A stretch of 47,203 nucleotides of DNA from Gemmatimonadota bacterium (GTDB lineage Bacteria > Gemmatimonadota > Gemmatimonadetes > Longimicrobiales > Gaopeijiaceae), in NCBI GenBank assembly GCA_029879725.1, contig JAOUPR010000021.1, positions 1 to 47,203 of the forward strand, written 5' to 3'. The translations under genes and the position numbers were made by a program. Below are positions 16,370-24,847 of the stretch, piece by piece. The notes below the pieces were generated by a model. The model saw only the letters and a list, made by a program, of their open reading frames with translations. It was not told the DNA's origin and did not search any database. Numbering within the stretch: position 1 is the first letter of the stretch; every line of letters starts with the position of its first letter.

Positions 16370-17489
16370 TTCCCACCAGGTCCTCATTCTGGCCGGAGAG
16401 GCCTCGGGAGACATCCACGGAGCGGGTCTGGCGCGCGCCCTGCGCGAAAGGCTCCCCGGAGTGCGGCTGCGTGGCACCGGAGGTCCGCGGATGGCCGCGG
16501 CGGGGGTGGATCTCCTGGCGGGGTTGGATGAACTGGGCCGCATGGGGCTCGTGGAGGTTCTATCCCACCTTCCCGCGCTCCTCCGTCTCGAGCGGACGCT
16601 GATCCGTGTTCTCGAGGAGGGGAGCATCGCCCTGGTCGTCCTGGTGGACCACGCCGGGATGAACCTGCGACTCCTCCGCCATGCCTCTTCCCGAGGGATT
16701 CCGGCGCTCTACTACATCCCACCCAAGGTGTGGGCGTGGGGGGGCGATCGGGTGCGCGACCTGGCGGAGCACGCGAGCGCGGTGGCGGCCATCCTCCCCT
16801 TCGAGGAGGCGTTCCTCCGTGCGAAGGGGGTGAACGCCACCTTCGTGGGTCATCCCCTCCTGGACGGGGATCCGGGTGCGCCCTCACGCGAGGAGTTCTG
16901 CGCGGCGACCGCCCTCGATCCGGAGCGACCCATCCTGGCCCTGATGCCGGGGTCCCGGAGGCAGGAGCTCCACCGGCACATTCCCCTCTTCCTGCGTACC
17001 GTCGCCCGGGTGCGGTCCTCGGTGCCGGAGGTGCAGCCGGTGGTGGCCCGCGCCCATTCGGTTCCGGGTGAGGCGTTGCGGGGGTGCGGACTCGCGGTGA
17101 CTGACGACGCGCAGGGGCTTCTCCACCATGCCCGGGCCGGGCTGGTCAAGTCGGGCACGGGGACGCTGGAAGCGGCCCTCGCCGGACTCCCCCACGTGGT
17201 GACGTACCGGCTCCATCCCCTGACCGCGTTCCTGGCTCGGCGGCTCATCCACGTTTCCCACGTGTCCCTCCCCAACCTCGTGGCCGGTCGGGAAGTGGTG
17301 CCGGAGTTCCTCCAGGATGAGGCCATCCCGGAGCGTATGGGAGCGATCCTGCTGGATCTCCTGGACCCGTCGTCTCCCGCGCGGGCGCGGCAGTTGGAGG
17401 GGCTGGCCGAGGTCCGGGGGCGGATGGGTGACCCGGGGGTCGCGGAGCGGGTCGCCGGGATGGCCGCGGACCTTCTGAGGGCGGGATGA
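16359..17489 (+). CDS. lpxB: Lipid-A-disaccharide synthase LpxB
   Basis: This GT-B glycosyltransferase of family GT19 condenses UDP-diacylglucosamine with lipid X. GTG 16359 is the only start that keeps the conserved N-terminus VLILAGEASGDIHGA. Other signatures are YYIPPKVWAW (residues about 120-130), LMPGSRRQEL and the C-terminal SGTGTLEAALAGLPHVVTYR that binds UDP. The 376-residue length is normal. It overlaps the microprotein upstream and the DUF374 gene downstream (ATGA). Confidence 0.95.
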   Translation: MDSSSHQVLILAGEASGDIHGAGLARALRERLPGVRLRGTGGPRMAAAGVDLLAGLDELGRMGLVEVLSHLPALLRLERTLIRVLEEGSIALVVLVDHAGMNLRLLRHASSRGIPALYYIPPKVWAWGGDRVRDLAEHASAVAAILPFEEAFLRAKGVNATFVGHPLLDGDPGAPSREEFCAATALDPERPILALMPGSRRQELHRHIPLFLRTVARVRSSVPEVQPVVARAHSVPGEALRGCGLAVTDDAQGLLHHARAGLVKSGTGTLEAALAGLPHVVTYRLHPLTAFLARRLIHVSHVSLPNLVAGREVVPEFLQDEAIPERMGAILLDLLDPSSPARARQLEGLAEVRGRMGDPGVAERVAGMAADLLRAG

Positions 17490-18136
17490 ACGAGATCGGG
17501 TTCGAGTCCGTCGGGGTGTTGGGGACGGGGTTCATGGCGGCGCTCTTCGCGTCGACCCGGATGCGCTGTGAGGGGGTGGATCATCGGCGGCGGCTCCTCG
17601 ATTCGCGGCGTCCCGTGATCCTGGTGTGTTGGCACAGCCAGCTCCTGTCGCTCATCCACCACCACCGCGACCAGGGACTCGTGGTGCTGGTGAGCGAGCA
17701 TGCGGACGGCGAGTACCTCACCCGGGTGTTGCGGAGACAGGGGTACGGGACGGTGCGCGGCTCCAGCACGCGGGGGCGTACGGCGGGGCTGAGGGGGCTC
17801 ATCCGTGCGTCCCGGGCCGGGTACGACCTCGCGGTGACGTCCGACGGACCCACGGGGCCCGCCGGAGTGATGAAGCCCGGCGCGCTCTGGGTGGCCCGGT
17901 CCACGGGAGCCACGGTGGTTCCCATGGCGGCGGGGAGCGCCGCCGAGTGGCGGTTCCGGAGTTGGGACGGATTCCGGGTCCCACGCCCCTTCTCGAAGGT
18001 CACCGTCCGGTACGGAACGCCCGTCGAGGTGCCCCCGGAGGCGTCGCGCGAGCAGGTGGAGGCGCTGCGGCGGGAGGTCGAAGGGGAACTCCACCGGCTC
18101 ACCGCACAGGTGTGCCCGTCCCGGGAAGAGGCGTGA
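17486..18136 (+). CDS. DUF374 lysophospholipid/lipid A acyltransferase-like protein
   Basis: The 216-residue protein has the DUF374 pattern of the LPLAT superfamily: VILVCWHSQLLSLIHH near residue 48, HADGEYLTRVL, a SSTRGRTAGLRGL segment, VTSDGPTGPAGVMKPGALWVA and a C-terminal VRYGTPVEVP. The HxxxxD signature of classical LPLATs is not obvious; WHSQLL probably corresponds to it. Its place between lpxB and lpxK suggests acylation of a lipid A intermediate, which is inference. ATG 17486 overlaps the lpxB stop, and the end overlaps the lpxK GTG. Confidence 0.85.
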   Translation: MNEIGFESVGVLGTGFMAALFASTRMRCEGVDHRRRLLDSRRPVILVCWHSQLLSLIHHHRDQGLVVLVSEHADGEYLTRVLRRQGYGTVRGSSTRGRTAGLRGLIRASRAGYDLAVTSDGPTGPAGVMKPGALWVARSTGATVVPMAAGSAAEWRFRSWDGFRVPRPFSKVTVRYGTPVEVPPEASREQVEALRREVEGELHRLTAQVCPSREEA

Positions 18137-19158
18137 CGCCCATGGCGGGGGCGTGGGGCCTTCTCCATCGGATCTGGTACGGCCCCGAGGCGGACGGCGC
18201 TCCGGTCGTGCCGGCCGCGGTGGCTCGCGGCCTCGCGGGGTGCTTCGCGCTCGTGGTGGGCGCCAGGAATCGCTACCACGACCGCCGGTCCGGAAAGTCC
18301 GTGCCCGGCGTCCGGGTGGTGTCGGTCGGGAGCCTCCTGGTGGGAGGGGCGGGGAAGACCCCCGTGGCGTCCTGGCTGGCTCGGTGGATGGGGGAGAGGG
18401 GCGTCGAGGCCGCGGTGGTGTCCCGTGGATACGGGGGGGACGAGGTGCTCCTCCAGCGTGCCTGGCATCCGGAGATTCCGGTCATCACCGACGCGAACCG
18501 CTCCAGGGGTGTGTCCCGGGCCGGCGCCGGGGGCGCCGAGGTGGTCGTGCTCGACGACGGCTTCCAGCACCGCCGGGTGGCCCGCGACGTGGACGTGGTC
18601 CTGCTGCCCGCCGAGGGGCCGGTCACGGGTGCGCTCCTGCCACGGGGTCCGTTTCGTGAGCCGGCCTCCGCCCTGCGACGGGCCACGGCGGTGGTTGTGG
18701 TACGCCGCACGGCGTGCGAGGAGGCGTCTCGATCCGTCGCCGCGTGGGCTGCGGCGGAGTTTCCCCACCTCGTGGTGGCGCGGGCGCGCCTGGCGCTTCG
18801 CGGGTGGCGCCGCCTGGACGGGTCGGCGGTGGCGGGGCCGCGGGGAGACGTACTCGCCTTCGCGGGAATCGCCCGTCCCGAGTTGTTCGCGGCGGGACTC
18901 GAGGAGGAGGGGCTGGGTGTGGAGCTCGTGGCCTTCCCGGATCACTTCGTATACGGGCCGGAGCAGGCCGCGCTCCTCCGACGCCGGGGTGGAGCCCGCA
19001 CGCTGGTGACCACCGAGAAGGACGCCGTGAAGCTGGAGGGGGTGGAGGGCCTCCTGGGGGACGTGCGGGTGGCGGTCCAGGAGGTGGAGTGGGAGGAGGG
19101 GTGGGGCGCGCTCCGGAGCCACCTGGAGGAACGAATCGGGCTTCCCGGTGTGCCTTGA
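18133..19158 (+). CDS. lpxK: Tetraacyldisaccharide 4'-kinase LpxK
   Basis: LpxK phosphorylates the 4' position of the lipid A disaccharide at the inner membrane. GTG 18133 overlaps the preceding TGA (GTGA), a junction type used repeatedly here; ATG 18142 is the alternative and would remove three residues. The P-loop is VGSLLVGGAGKTPVASWLARWM near residue 63, followed by VSRGYGG and the VVLDDGFQHRRVARDVDVV segment diagnostic of LpxK. The C-terminal VTTEKDAVKL is also typical. Length is about 341 residues. No waaA (Kdo transferase) lies between the acyltransferase and lpxK. Confidence 0.92.
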   Translation: MTPMAGAWGLLHRIWYGPEADGAPVVPAAVARGLAGCFALVVGARNRYHDRRSGKSVPGVRVVSVGSLLVGGAGKTPVASWLARWMGERGVEAAVVSRGYGGDEVLLQRAWHPEIPVITDANRSRGVSRAGAGGAEVVVLDDGFQHRRVARDVDVVLLPAEGPVTGALLPRGPFREPASALRRATAVVVVRRTACEEASRSVAAWAAAEFPHLVVARARLALRGWRRLDGSAVAGPRGDVLAFAGIARPELFAAGLEEEGLGVELVAFPDHFVYGPEQAALLRRRGGARTLVTTEKDAVKLEGVEGLLGDVRVAVQEVEWEEGWGALRSHLEERIGLPGVP

Positions 19159-19161
19159 GGG

Positions 19162-20787
19162 ATGAGCCCAACGGACCCGAGGATGGATCGCACCGCCGAC
19201 GTGCTGGTGGTGGGGAGCGGAATCGCCGGCCTCACCTTCGCGCTGAAGGTCGCCGCGCGCGCCCGGTCCGTGGTCCTGGTCACCAAGAAGGAGCGGGCCG
19301 CGTCCAGCACCAACTTCGCGAGGGGTGGGATCGCCGCCGTCCTGGGGAGTGACGACGGGTTCCGGTATCACGTGCAGGACACGTTGGTGGCCGGCGCCGG
19401 TCTCTGCCATCCGCGCCCCGTGGAGGCGCTGGTCCGGGAAGGCCCCGCGCGCTTCGCCGAGCTCATGGAGTGGGGCACCGCCTTCGACCGGGGAGAGGGG
19501 GGGAGCCTTTCCCTGGGGCGGGAGGGGGGCCACTCGCGCCGCCGCATCGCCCACGTGGGGGATCACACGGGCCGGGCCATCGAGACCGCCCTCCTGAACG
19601 CGGTCTCCGCCGAGGCGAACATCGAGGTCCTGGAAGACCACATCGCCGTGGACCTCCTCGTGACGCCCGACGTCGCGGGAACCCCGGTCTGCCGGGGCGC
19701 GGCCGTCCTGGATCACCGCAGCGGCGAGGTCGGGCGGGTGTATGCCCGCTTCACCATGCTGGCCACCGGCGGCTGCGGCCAGGTGTACCTCCATACCACG
19801 AACCCGGAGATCGCCACCGGAGACGGGATCGCCATGGCGTTTCGGGCCGGCGCCCGCGTGGCCAACATGGAGTTCATCCAGTTCCATCCCACGGCGCTCC
19901 ACCCCACGGAGGATCCCGCCTTCCTCATCTCCGAGGCGCTGCGCGGAGAGGGGGCGGTGCTCCGTACCCGCGACGGAACGTCGTTCATGGAGCGGTACCA
20001 CGCCCTGGGATCGCTGGCGCCCCGCGACGTGGTGGCCCGGGCCATCGATCGGGAGATGAGAGATCGCGGCGAAGACCACGTGGTCCTGGACGTCTCGCCC
20101 ATCCGGCCGGAGGTGCTTCGGTCCCGCTTCCCGGAAGCGGTGCAGGGATGCCTGGATCGTGGCATCGACCCCGAATCCGGGATCCCGGTGGTGCCCGCGG
20201 CGCACTACGTCTGTGGCGGGGTGCTCACCGACAGCACGGGCCACACCAGCGTGGCCGGGCTGTACGCCACCGGCGAGGTGGCGTGCTCGGGCGTGCACGG
20301 CGCGAACCGCCTGGCCTCCAACTCGCTCCTCGAGGCGGTCGTGTTCGCGGATCGCGCGGCCCGTCAGGTCTCCCGCCGCCTGGAGACCTCGGGGCGGGGC
20401 CCGTCCGACCCGGGGGCCGGGGTACCGGCGCCCGCTCCGGGAAACGGAGAGCCCGACCTCGAGGGGATCACGACGGCGCGCGCCGAGTTGAGACGGTTGA
20501 TGTGGGAAGGCGTGGGGATCGTCCGGTCCGGAGAGCGCATGGAGGAGGCCGAGGCCGGGGTCGCGTCCCTGGCCACGGCGGAGGAAGTGCGTTGGGGTGA
20601 GTGCCGGTGGACGCCGGAGGGCGTGGAGTTGCGGAACCTCCTCCACGTGGCCGAGCTCATCCTCCGCTGCGCGCGGCGGAGGCGTGAGAGCCGTGGGCTC
20701 CATTACGTGGTCGATCATCCCCACCGGGACAACGAGGGGTACCTCTCGGACACGGTGGTGTCCCGGGGAGACGGATTCCCGTGGTGA
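19162..20787 (+). CDS. nadB: L-aspartate oxidase
   Basis: NadB oxidises L-aspartate to iminoaspartate with FAD, the first step of de novo NAD synthesis. The 541 residues show the dinucleotide-binding VLVVGSGIAGL at the N-terminus, SSTNFARGGIAAV with the flavin-contacting region, FHPTALHP, the active-site segment SEALRGEGAVLR, and the C-terminal FAD-binding GEVACSGVHGANRLASNSLLEAV. A helical C-terminal domain completes it. ATG 19162 is 3 bases after lpxK; an ATG at 19183 is also possible. nadA and nadC are not in the window. Confidence 0.94.
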   Translation: MSPTDPRMDRTADVLVVGSGIAGLTFALKVAARARSVVLVTKKERAASSTNFARGGIAAVLGSDDGFRYHVQDTLVAGAGLCHPRPVEALVREGPARFAELMEWGTAFDRGEGGSLSLGREGGHSRRRIAHVGDHTGRAIETALLNAVSAEANIEVLEDHIAVDLLVTPDVAGTPVCRGAAVLDHRSGEVGRVYARFTMLATGGCGQVYLHTTNPEIATGDGIAMAFRAGARVANMEFIQFHPTALHPTEDPAFLISEALRGEGAVLRTRDGTSFMERYHALGSLAPRDVVARAIDREMRDRGEDHVVLDVSPIRPEVLRSRFPEAVQGCLDRGIDPESGIPVVPAAHYVCGGVLTDSTGHTSVAGLYATGEVACSGVHGANRLASNSLLEAVVFADRAARQVSRRLETSGRGPSDPGAGVPAPAPGNGEPDLEGITTARAELRRLMWEGVGIVRSGERMEEAEAGVASLATAEEVRWGECRWTPEGVELRNLLHVAELILRCARRRRESRGLHYVVDHPHRDNEGYLSDTVVSRGDGFPW

Positions 20788-20797
20788 GGATCTTTCC

Positions 20798-21280
20798 GTG
20801 AACGTCACGGTGGTGGCCGTGGGGAAGGTCCGGGGATCCCTCCGGGAGGCCGTGGACGACTACGAAGGCCGTCTCCGGCACTACTGGCGGTTCTCCGTGG
20901 TGGAGGTGGACGCGGGCGCGCCCGGACGGAGCCCGTCCGCCGAGGTCGTGCGGGCGGCGGAGGCCGGCCGTATCCTGTCGGCGGTGCGGGAAGGCGACGA
21001 GGTGGTCGCGCTCACCCGGGAGGGGAAGGGGATGGACTCCGTGGGGCTGGCCCGCCACCTGGAGTCCCTGGCCCTCCACTCCGCCCGGGGGGTCACCTTC
21101 GTCCTGGGGGGTGCGTTCGGTCTGGACGCTTCCGTCCGGAGCCGGAGCCGCCTCGAGCTTTCCCTCACCAGGATGACCCTCCCCCACGAGATGGCCCGCC
21201 TGGTCCTGGCGGAGCAACTCTACCGGGCCGGGACGATTCTCAGGAACGAGCCGTATCACAAGGGCCCCACCGGGGGCTGA
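20798..21280 (+). CDS. rlmH: 23S rRNA (pseudouridine1915-N3)-methyltransferase RlmH
   Basis: RlmH is a SPOUT methyltransferase that methylates pseudouridine 1915 of 23S rRNA on assembled ribosomes. GTG 20798 is preceded by GAGGA with a 7-base spacer and gives 160 residues, the family length. Signatures are VVAVGKVR at the start, the VVALTREGKGMDS segment, the knot region VTFVLGGAFGLD and the C-terminal LPHEMARLVLAEQLYRA with NEPYHK. It starts 10 bases after nadB. Confidence 0.95.
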   Translation: MNVTVVAVGKVRGSLREAVDDYEGRLRHYWRFSVVEVDAGAPGRSPSAEVVRAAEAGRILSAVREGDEVVALTREGKGMDSVGLARHLESLALHSARGVTFVLGGAFGLDASVRSRSRLELSLTRMTLPHEMARLVLAEQLYRAGTILRNEPYHKGPTGG

Positions 21281-21294
21281 CCAAGGAGATCGAT

Positions 21295-22896
21295 TTGTCG
21301 AGTCCGAAGCTGGAAGTGCTGACGTCGTTTCCGGCGGGAGCACCGGTGGTGAGCGACTACCTGGAGGGCGCTCCCGGGGCCGTCGCGTTCTACGGTGCCC
21401 ACTTCCGCGATCTCGCCGACTATCGCCGGAAGGCCGAGGAGGTGGACGGGCGCTTCGACCGGGCCGCCCGCGAGGGGGCGGCCAGCGCGGTCATCGTCCC
21501 CCGGGGAGGGAATGACGAGCGACTGCGGCGTTTCGTGAGCGAGGGTGGCTACATGGTCACCACGGGGCAGCAGCCGGGACTCTTCGGTGGCCCCCTCTAC
21601 AACCTGTACAAGGGCCTCACCGTGATTCGCCTGGCCGAGTCGCTGGAGCGGGCGCTGGGGAAGCCCGTGCTCCCCCTCTTCTGGATGGGGTCGGAAGACC
21701 ACGATTGGGACGAGGCCAACCACACGTCCCTCATCGGGGTCGACAACGAACTCCACTCGTTCAGCGTGGCCGCGCCGGAGCCGGATCGTCACCCCCCGCT
21801 CCACCGTATCACCCTGGGAGAAGATGCCGGAGACGCCCTTCGCAGATTCGGGAAAGTGCTTCCCCCATCGGAATTTGTGGACCGTTACCTCTCCTTGATT
21901 CGAGATGCGTCCGGCCCCGGGGCGACGCTGGCCGGCGGGTTCAGTGCGATCCTGGAGGAGGTGCTGGGTCCCCTGGGAATCTACCTCACCGACGCGGCCC
22001 ATCCGCGGGTCAAGGAGCTTTCCCGCCCCGTTCTCCTGCGCGACCTGGACGAGAACGAGGAGCTGGAGCGGGTGTTGCGTTCCACGGACGCGGCGCTGGA
22101 GACGGCGGGGTACGCCCGCCAGGTGCACCTCATGGAAGGCGGCGTGAACCTCTTCCTGGAAACGCCGTCGGGGCGGGAGCGCCTCTACCGTGGCGACGGG
22201 GGGTTCACCCTCCACACTTCCGGCCGGACCGTCACGCGGAGCGAGATCGTGGCCCGCTTCGACGAAGATCCGACGGTGCTCACGCCCAACGTGTTCCTCC
22301 GGCCCGTGGTGGAGAGCACCGTGTTTCCCACGCTGAGCTACGTGGGTGGTCCCGGCGAGATGGCGTACTTCGCGCAACTGAGGGGGTACTTCGAGGCGCT
22401 GGGCGTGATGATGCCCGTGATCCATCCCCGGCATTCCGCGGTGATCGTGGAGACCAAGATCCGGAAGGTGCTCGACAAGTTCGGAGCGTCCATGGACTTC
22501 CTTCACCGGCCCTTCCACGAGGTGGCCGGCGATCTCGCTCGCGACGAAGTGCCCGAGGGTGTCGCGAAGGCGCTGGGCGGCTTGAAGGGGGCGCTGGCTC
22601 GGGGCGTGGCGGAGCTCCAGAAGGAGACCGCGACCCTGGACCCCACCCTCAAAGGCCCGGTCCAGCACCTGAGGAGCCAGGCGTTCGCGGCCCTGGAAGA
22701 CGTGGAGAAGAAGATCCTCCACGCCGTGAAGCGGGAGAACGAGACCGCCCTGGCCCAGCTCGAAAAGGCCCAGCTCCATCTCTTCCCGGGCGGCAAGCCC
22801 CAGGAGCGGGTCCTCAACCCGTTCTACTACCTGGCGCGCTACGGGGAAGCCTTCATGGTGACGCTTCGCGACGCCTTCACCGTAGATCTTTCATGA
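21295..22896 (+). CDS. bshC: Putative cysteine ligase BshC (bacillithiol biosynthesis)
   Basis: BshC adds cysteine to GlcN-malate in the last step of bacillithiol synthesis. The start is TTG 21295, with AAGGAG at 21283-21288, seven bases upstream. Recognisable segments are YMVTTGQQPGLFGGPLYNLYK (residues about 83-103) and LPLFWMGSEDHDWDEANHT, the Rossmann-like substrate and nucleotide region of the family. A coiled-coil region follows near residues 400-500. At 533 residues it is a full-length BshC. No other bsh gene is nearby, so bacillithiol production depends on bshA and bshB elsewhere. Confidence 0.9.
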   Translation: MSSPKLEVLTSFPAGAPVVSDYLEGAPGAVAFYGAHFRDLADYRRKAEEVDGRFDRAAREGAASAVIVPRGGNDERLRRFVSEGGYMVTTGQQPGLFGGPLYNLYKGLTVIRLAESLERALGKPVLPLFWMGSEDHDWDEANHTSLIGVDNELHSFSVAAPEPDRHPPLHRITLGEDAGDALRRFGKVLPPSEFVDRYLSLIRDASGPGATLAGGFSAILEEVLGPLGIYLTDAAHPRVKELSRPVLLRDLDENEELERVLRSTDAALETAGYARQVHLMEGGVNLFLETPSGRERLYRGDGGFTLHTSGRTVTRSEIVARFDEDPTVLTPNVFLRPVVESTVFPTLSYVGGPGEMAYFAQLRGYFEALGVMMPVIHPRHSAVIVETKIRKVLDKFGASMDFLHRPFHEVAGDLARDEVPEGVAKALGGLKGALARGVAELQKETATLDPTLKGPVQHLRSQAFAALEDVEKKILHAVKRENETALAQLEKAQLHLFPGGKPQERVLNPFYYLARYGEAFMVTLRDAFTVDLS

Positions 22897-22900
22897 CCCG

Positions 22901-22930
22901 TTGCTCTTGCACACGCCCGTCTCCTAAGTT
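22901..22930 (+). promoter_or_regulatory. Candidate leaderless promoter upstream of the murJ unit
   Basis: TTGCTC (22901-22906) and TAAGTT (22925-22930) are 18 bases apart. Only six bases (CGGCCC) separate the -10 element from the ATG at 22937, so transcription would begin at or next to the start codon. There is no Shine-Dalgarno sequence before that ATG. Confidence 0.45.
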
Positions 22931-22936
22931 CGGCCC

Positions 22937-23221
22937 ATGTTCCTCTACCTGATCCTGACCCTCGTAGTCCTGATCCCGCTCCTGGCCATCGTCCTGGACT
23001 CCCAGGTGGGACGGGCCCTGGCTTCCCGCCTGGAAGGGCGGAGCCTGAGTGGATCGGGGGGAATCGACGCCGAGCGCCTGGCCTTCCTGGAAGGGGAGGT
23101 GGACCGCCTGGGCCGGGAGATCGAGCGGTTGAACGAGGAGGGCGAGTTCGTCCAGAAGCTCCTCACGGAGAGAGCCTCCGGAACGCCCACTCCACTCCCT
23201 TCGGGTGACGACTCCCGCTGA
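22937..23221 (+). CDS. Small membrane-anchored coiled-coil protein
   Basis: The 94-residue product has one N-terminal membrane helix (FLYLILTLVVLIPLLAIVL), a short linker, a coiled coil at about residues 45-78 (LAFLEGEVDRLGREIERLNEE) and a Pro/Ser tail. This resembles PspB-like or LapA-like small membrane proteins in layout only; I cannot assign a family. It overlaps the murJ start by 17 bases and precedes the lipid II flippase, so an envelope role is plausible but inferred. No Shine-Dalgarno is present; the promoter directly upstream suggests leaderless expression. Confidence 0.65.
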   Translation: MFLYLILTLVVLIPLLAIVLDSQVGRALASRLEGRSLSGSGGIDAERLAFLEGEVDRLGREIERLNEEGEFVQKLLTERASGTPTPLPSGDDSR

Positions 23222-24836
23222 CGGGGTGCCTCCGGCGGACGCGGATGCACCGGATGGGGGTGTGGCCGGTCTCTCCCGGATGAGGCGCTCCGACCAGACC
23301 CGCGCTTCCCGCGCCGCCCGCCACGTGGGCGCCGGGATCTTCCTGAGCCGTCTGCTGGGGTTCGTGCGCGAGCGGATCTTCGCCCATTTCTTCGGGACGG
23401 GCCTCCACGCGGACGCGTTCCGGGCCGCCCTGCGCATGCCCAACGTCATCCAGAACCTCCTGGGGGAGGGAACGCTCTCCGCCTCCATGATCCCGGTGTA
23501 CGCGGAGTTCCTGGAGGAGGGACGAGACGAGGACGCGCGCCGCTTCGCCGGCGCCGCGCTGGGGATTCTCACGGTGGTGGCCGCCTCCATGGCCCTGGTG
23601 GGCGTGCTGGTGGCGCCGTGGATGGTGGGGCTCTTCTTCTGGAAGTGGGATCCGGAGAAGCAGGCCCTCACCACCGCGCTCCTGCGCATCCTCTTCCCCA
23701 TGACGGGCGTGCTCGTCCTGTCGGCGTGGGCCCTGGGGATCCTGAACAGCCACCGCCGTTTCTTCGTCTCCTACATGGCTCCGGTGTTCTGGAACCTGGC
23801 CATGATCACGGCCATGGTCGTGGGCGGCGCCTGGCTGCTACGGGCGGACACGGAACTGGTGACCCTCCTGGCGTGGGGGGCGCTGGTGGGCGGCCTGCTC
23901 CAGTTCGGAGTGCAGCTCCCCTTCGTGTACCGCCACCTGGGCCGGATCTCGTGGTCGCTGGGGCGGGGGGTGGCGGGGGTGTCCGAGGCCGTCCGGAACT
24001 TCGGTCCGGTGGTGGCGGCGCGGGGCGTGGTGAACCTGAGCGGGTGGGTGGACGTGATCCTCGCCGGGATGCTGGCCGGCGGCGCCGTGGCGCTCCTGGG
24101 GTATGCCCAGACGTTCTACATGCTCCCCATCTCGCTCTTCGGGATGTCCGTGGCGGCGTCGGAGCTCCCCGAGTTGTCCCGGATGCGCCAGGAGGATCGC
24201 GCGGTGCTGGCCGACCGGGTGTCCGCCGCCCTGCGTCGGGTCGCCTTCTTCCTGATCCCGTCGGCGTGGGGATACCTCCTCCTGGGCGACGTGGCGGTGT
24301 CCGCGCTGTATCAGACGGGGGCGTTCGGTACGGCGCAGAGCTTGGCCACCTGGATCGTGCTGGGGGCCTACAGCGTGGGGATTCCGGCCTCGGCGAGCTC
24401 CCGGGTGCTTTCGTCGGCCTTCTACGCCCTGCGCGACACGCGTACCCCCGCGCGGCAGGCCTACGTGCGTGTGGCGGTGTCCGCGCTGGTGGGGGTGGGG
24501 CTCATGTTCCCCCTGGACCGCATGGGCATCGCCGGCATCCGTCTGGGTGCGGCGGGACTGGCGCTGGGGGCCTCGGCCGGGGCGTGGGTGGAGTACGTCC
24601 TCTTGCGCCGTGGCCTGGGACGGGCGGTGGGCCCCCATGGCGCCGGGGTGGGCCCCCTGGTGCGGATGGCGCTGGCGGCCTCCCTGGCCGGGGGCGTGGG
24701 GGTCGCGATCCAGTCGTTGGCCGGGCCCGGCCACCCCGCCCTGGTCGCCGTGGAAACGCTCCTCCCGTTCGGGGTAGTCTACCTGTCGGCCGCGGCGGCC
24801 ATGGGTGTGGGGATCCCTCTCCGCCGGGCCACCTGA
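23205..24836 (+). CDS. murJ: Lipid II flippase MurJ
   Basis: MurJ moves lipid II across the inner membrane for peptidoglycan synthesis. The core contains the MviN/MurJ hallmarks: GAGIFLSRLLGFVRERIFAHFFG, ADAFRAALRMPNVIQNLLGEGTLSASMIPVY, FGMSVAASELPELSRM and ALRDTRTPARQA, with about 14 membrane helices. The start is uncertain. GTG 23205 gives 543 residues, with about 25 poorly conserved residues first; ATG 23280 gives the more typical N-terminus MRRSDQTRASRAARHVG. Neither has a good ribosome site. Confidence 0.93.
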   Translation: MTTPADGVPPADADAPDGGVAGLSRMRRSDQTRASRAARHVGAGIFLSRLLGFVRERIFAHFFGTGLHADAFRAALRMPNVIQNLLGEGTLSASMIPVYAEFLEEGRDEDARRFAGAALGILTVVAASMALVGVLVAPWMVGLFFWKWDPEKQALTTALLRILFPMTGVLVLSAWALGILNSHRRFFVSYMAPVFWNLAMITAMVVGGAWLLRADTELVTLLAWGALVGGLLQFGVQLPFVYRHLGRISWSLGRGVAGVSEAVRNFGPVVAARGVVNLSGWVDVILAGMLAGGAVALLGYAQTFYMLPISLFGMSVAASELPELSRMRQEDRAVLADRVSAALRRVAFFLIPSAWGYLLLGDVAVSALYQTGAFGTAQSLATWIVLGAYSVGIPASASSRVLSSAFYALRDTRTPARQAYVRVAVSALVGVGLMFPLDRMGIAGIRLGAAGLALGASAGAWVEYVLLRRGLGRAVGPHGAGVGPLVRMALAASLAGGVGVAIQSLAGPGHPALVAVETLLPFGVVYLSAAAAMGVGIPLRRAT

Positions 24837-24847
24837 CCCGAGACACG

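Noticed and set aside
17581-20808. 1075-codon open frame on the minus strand opposite lpxK and nadB
   Set aside because: Same reason: mirror of conserved genes with no domain and no ribosome site.
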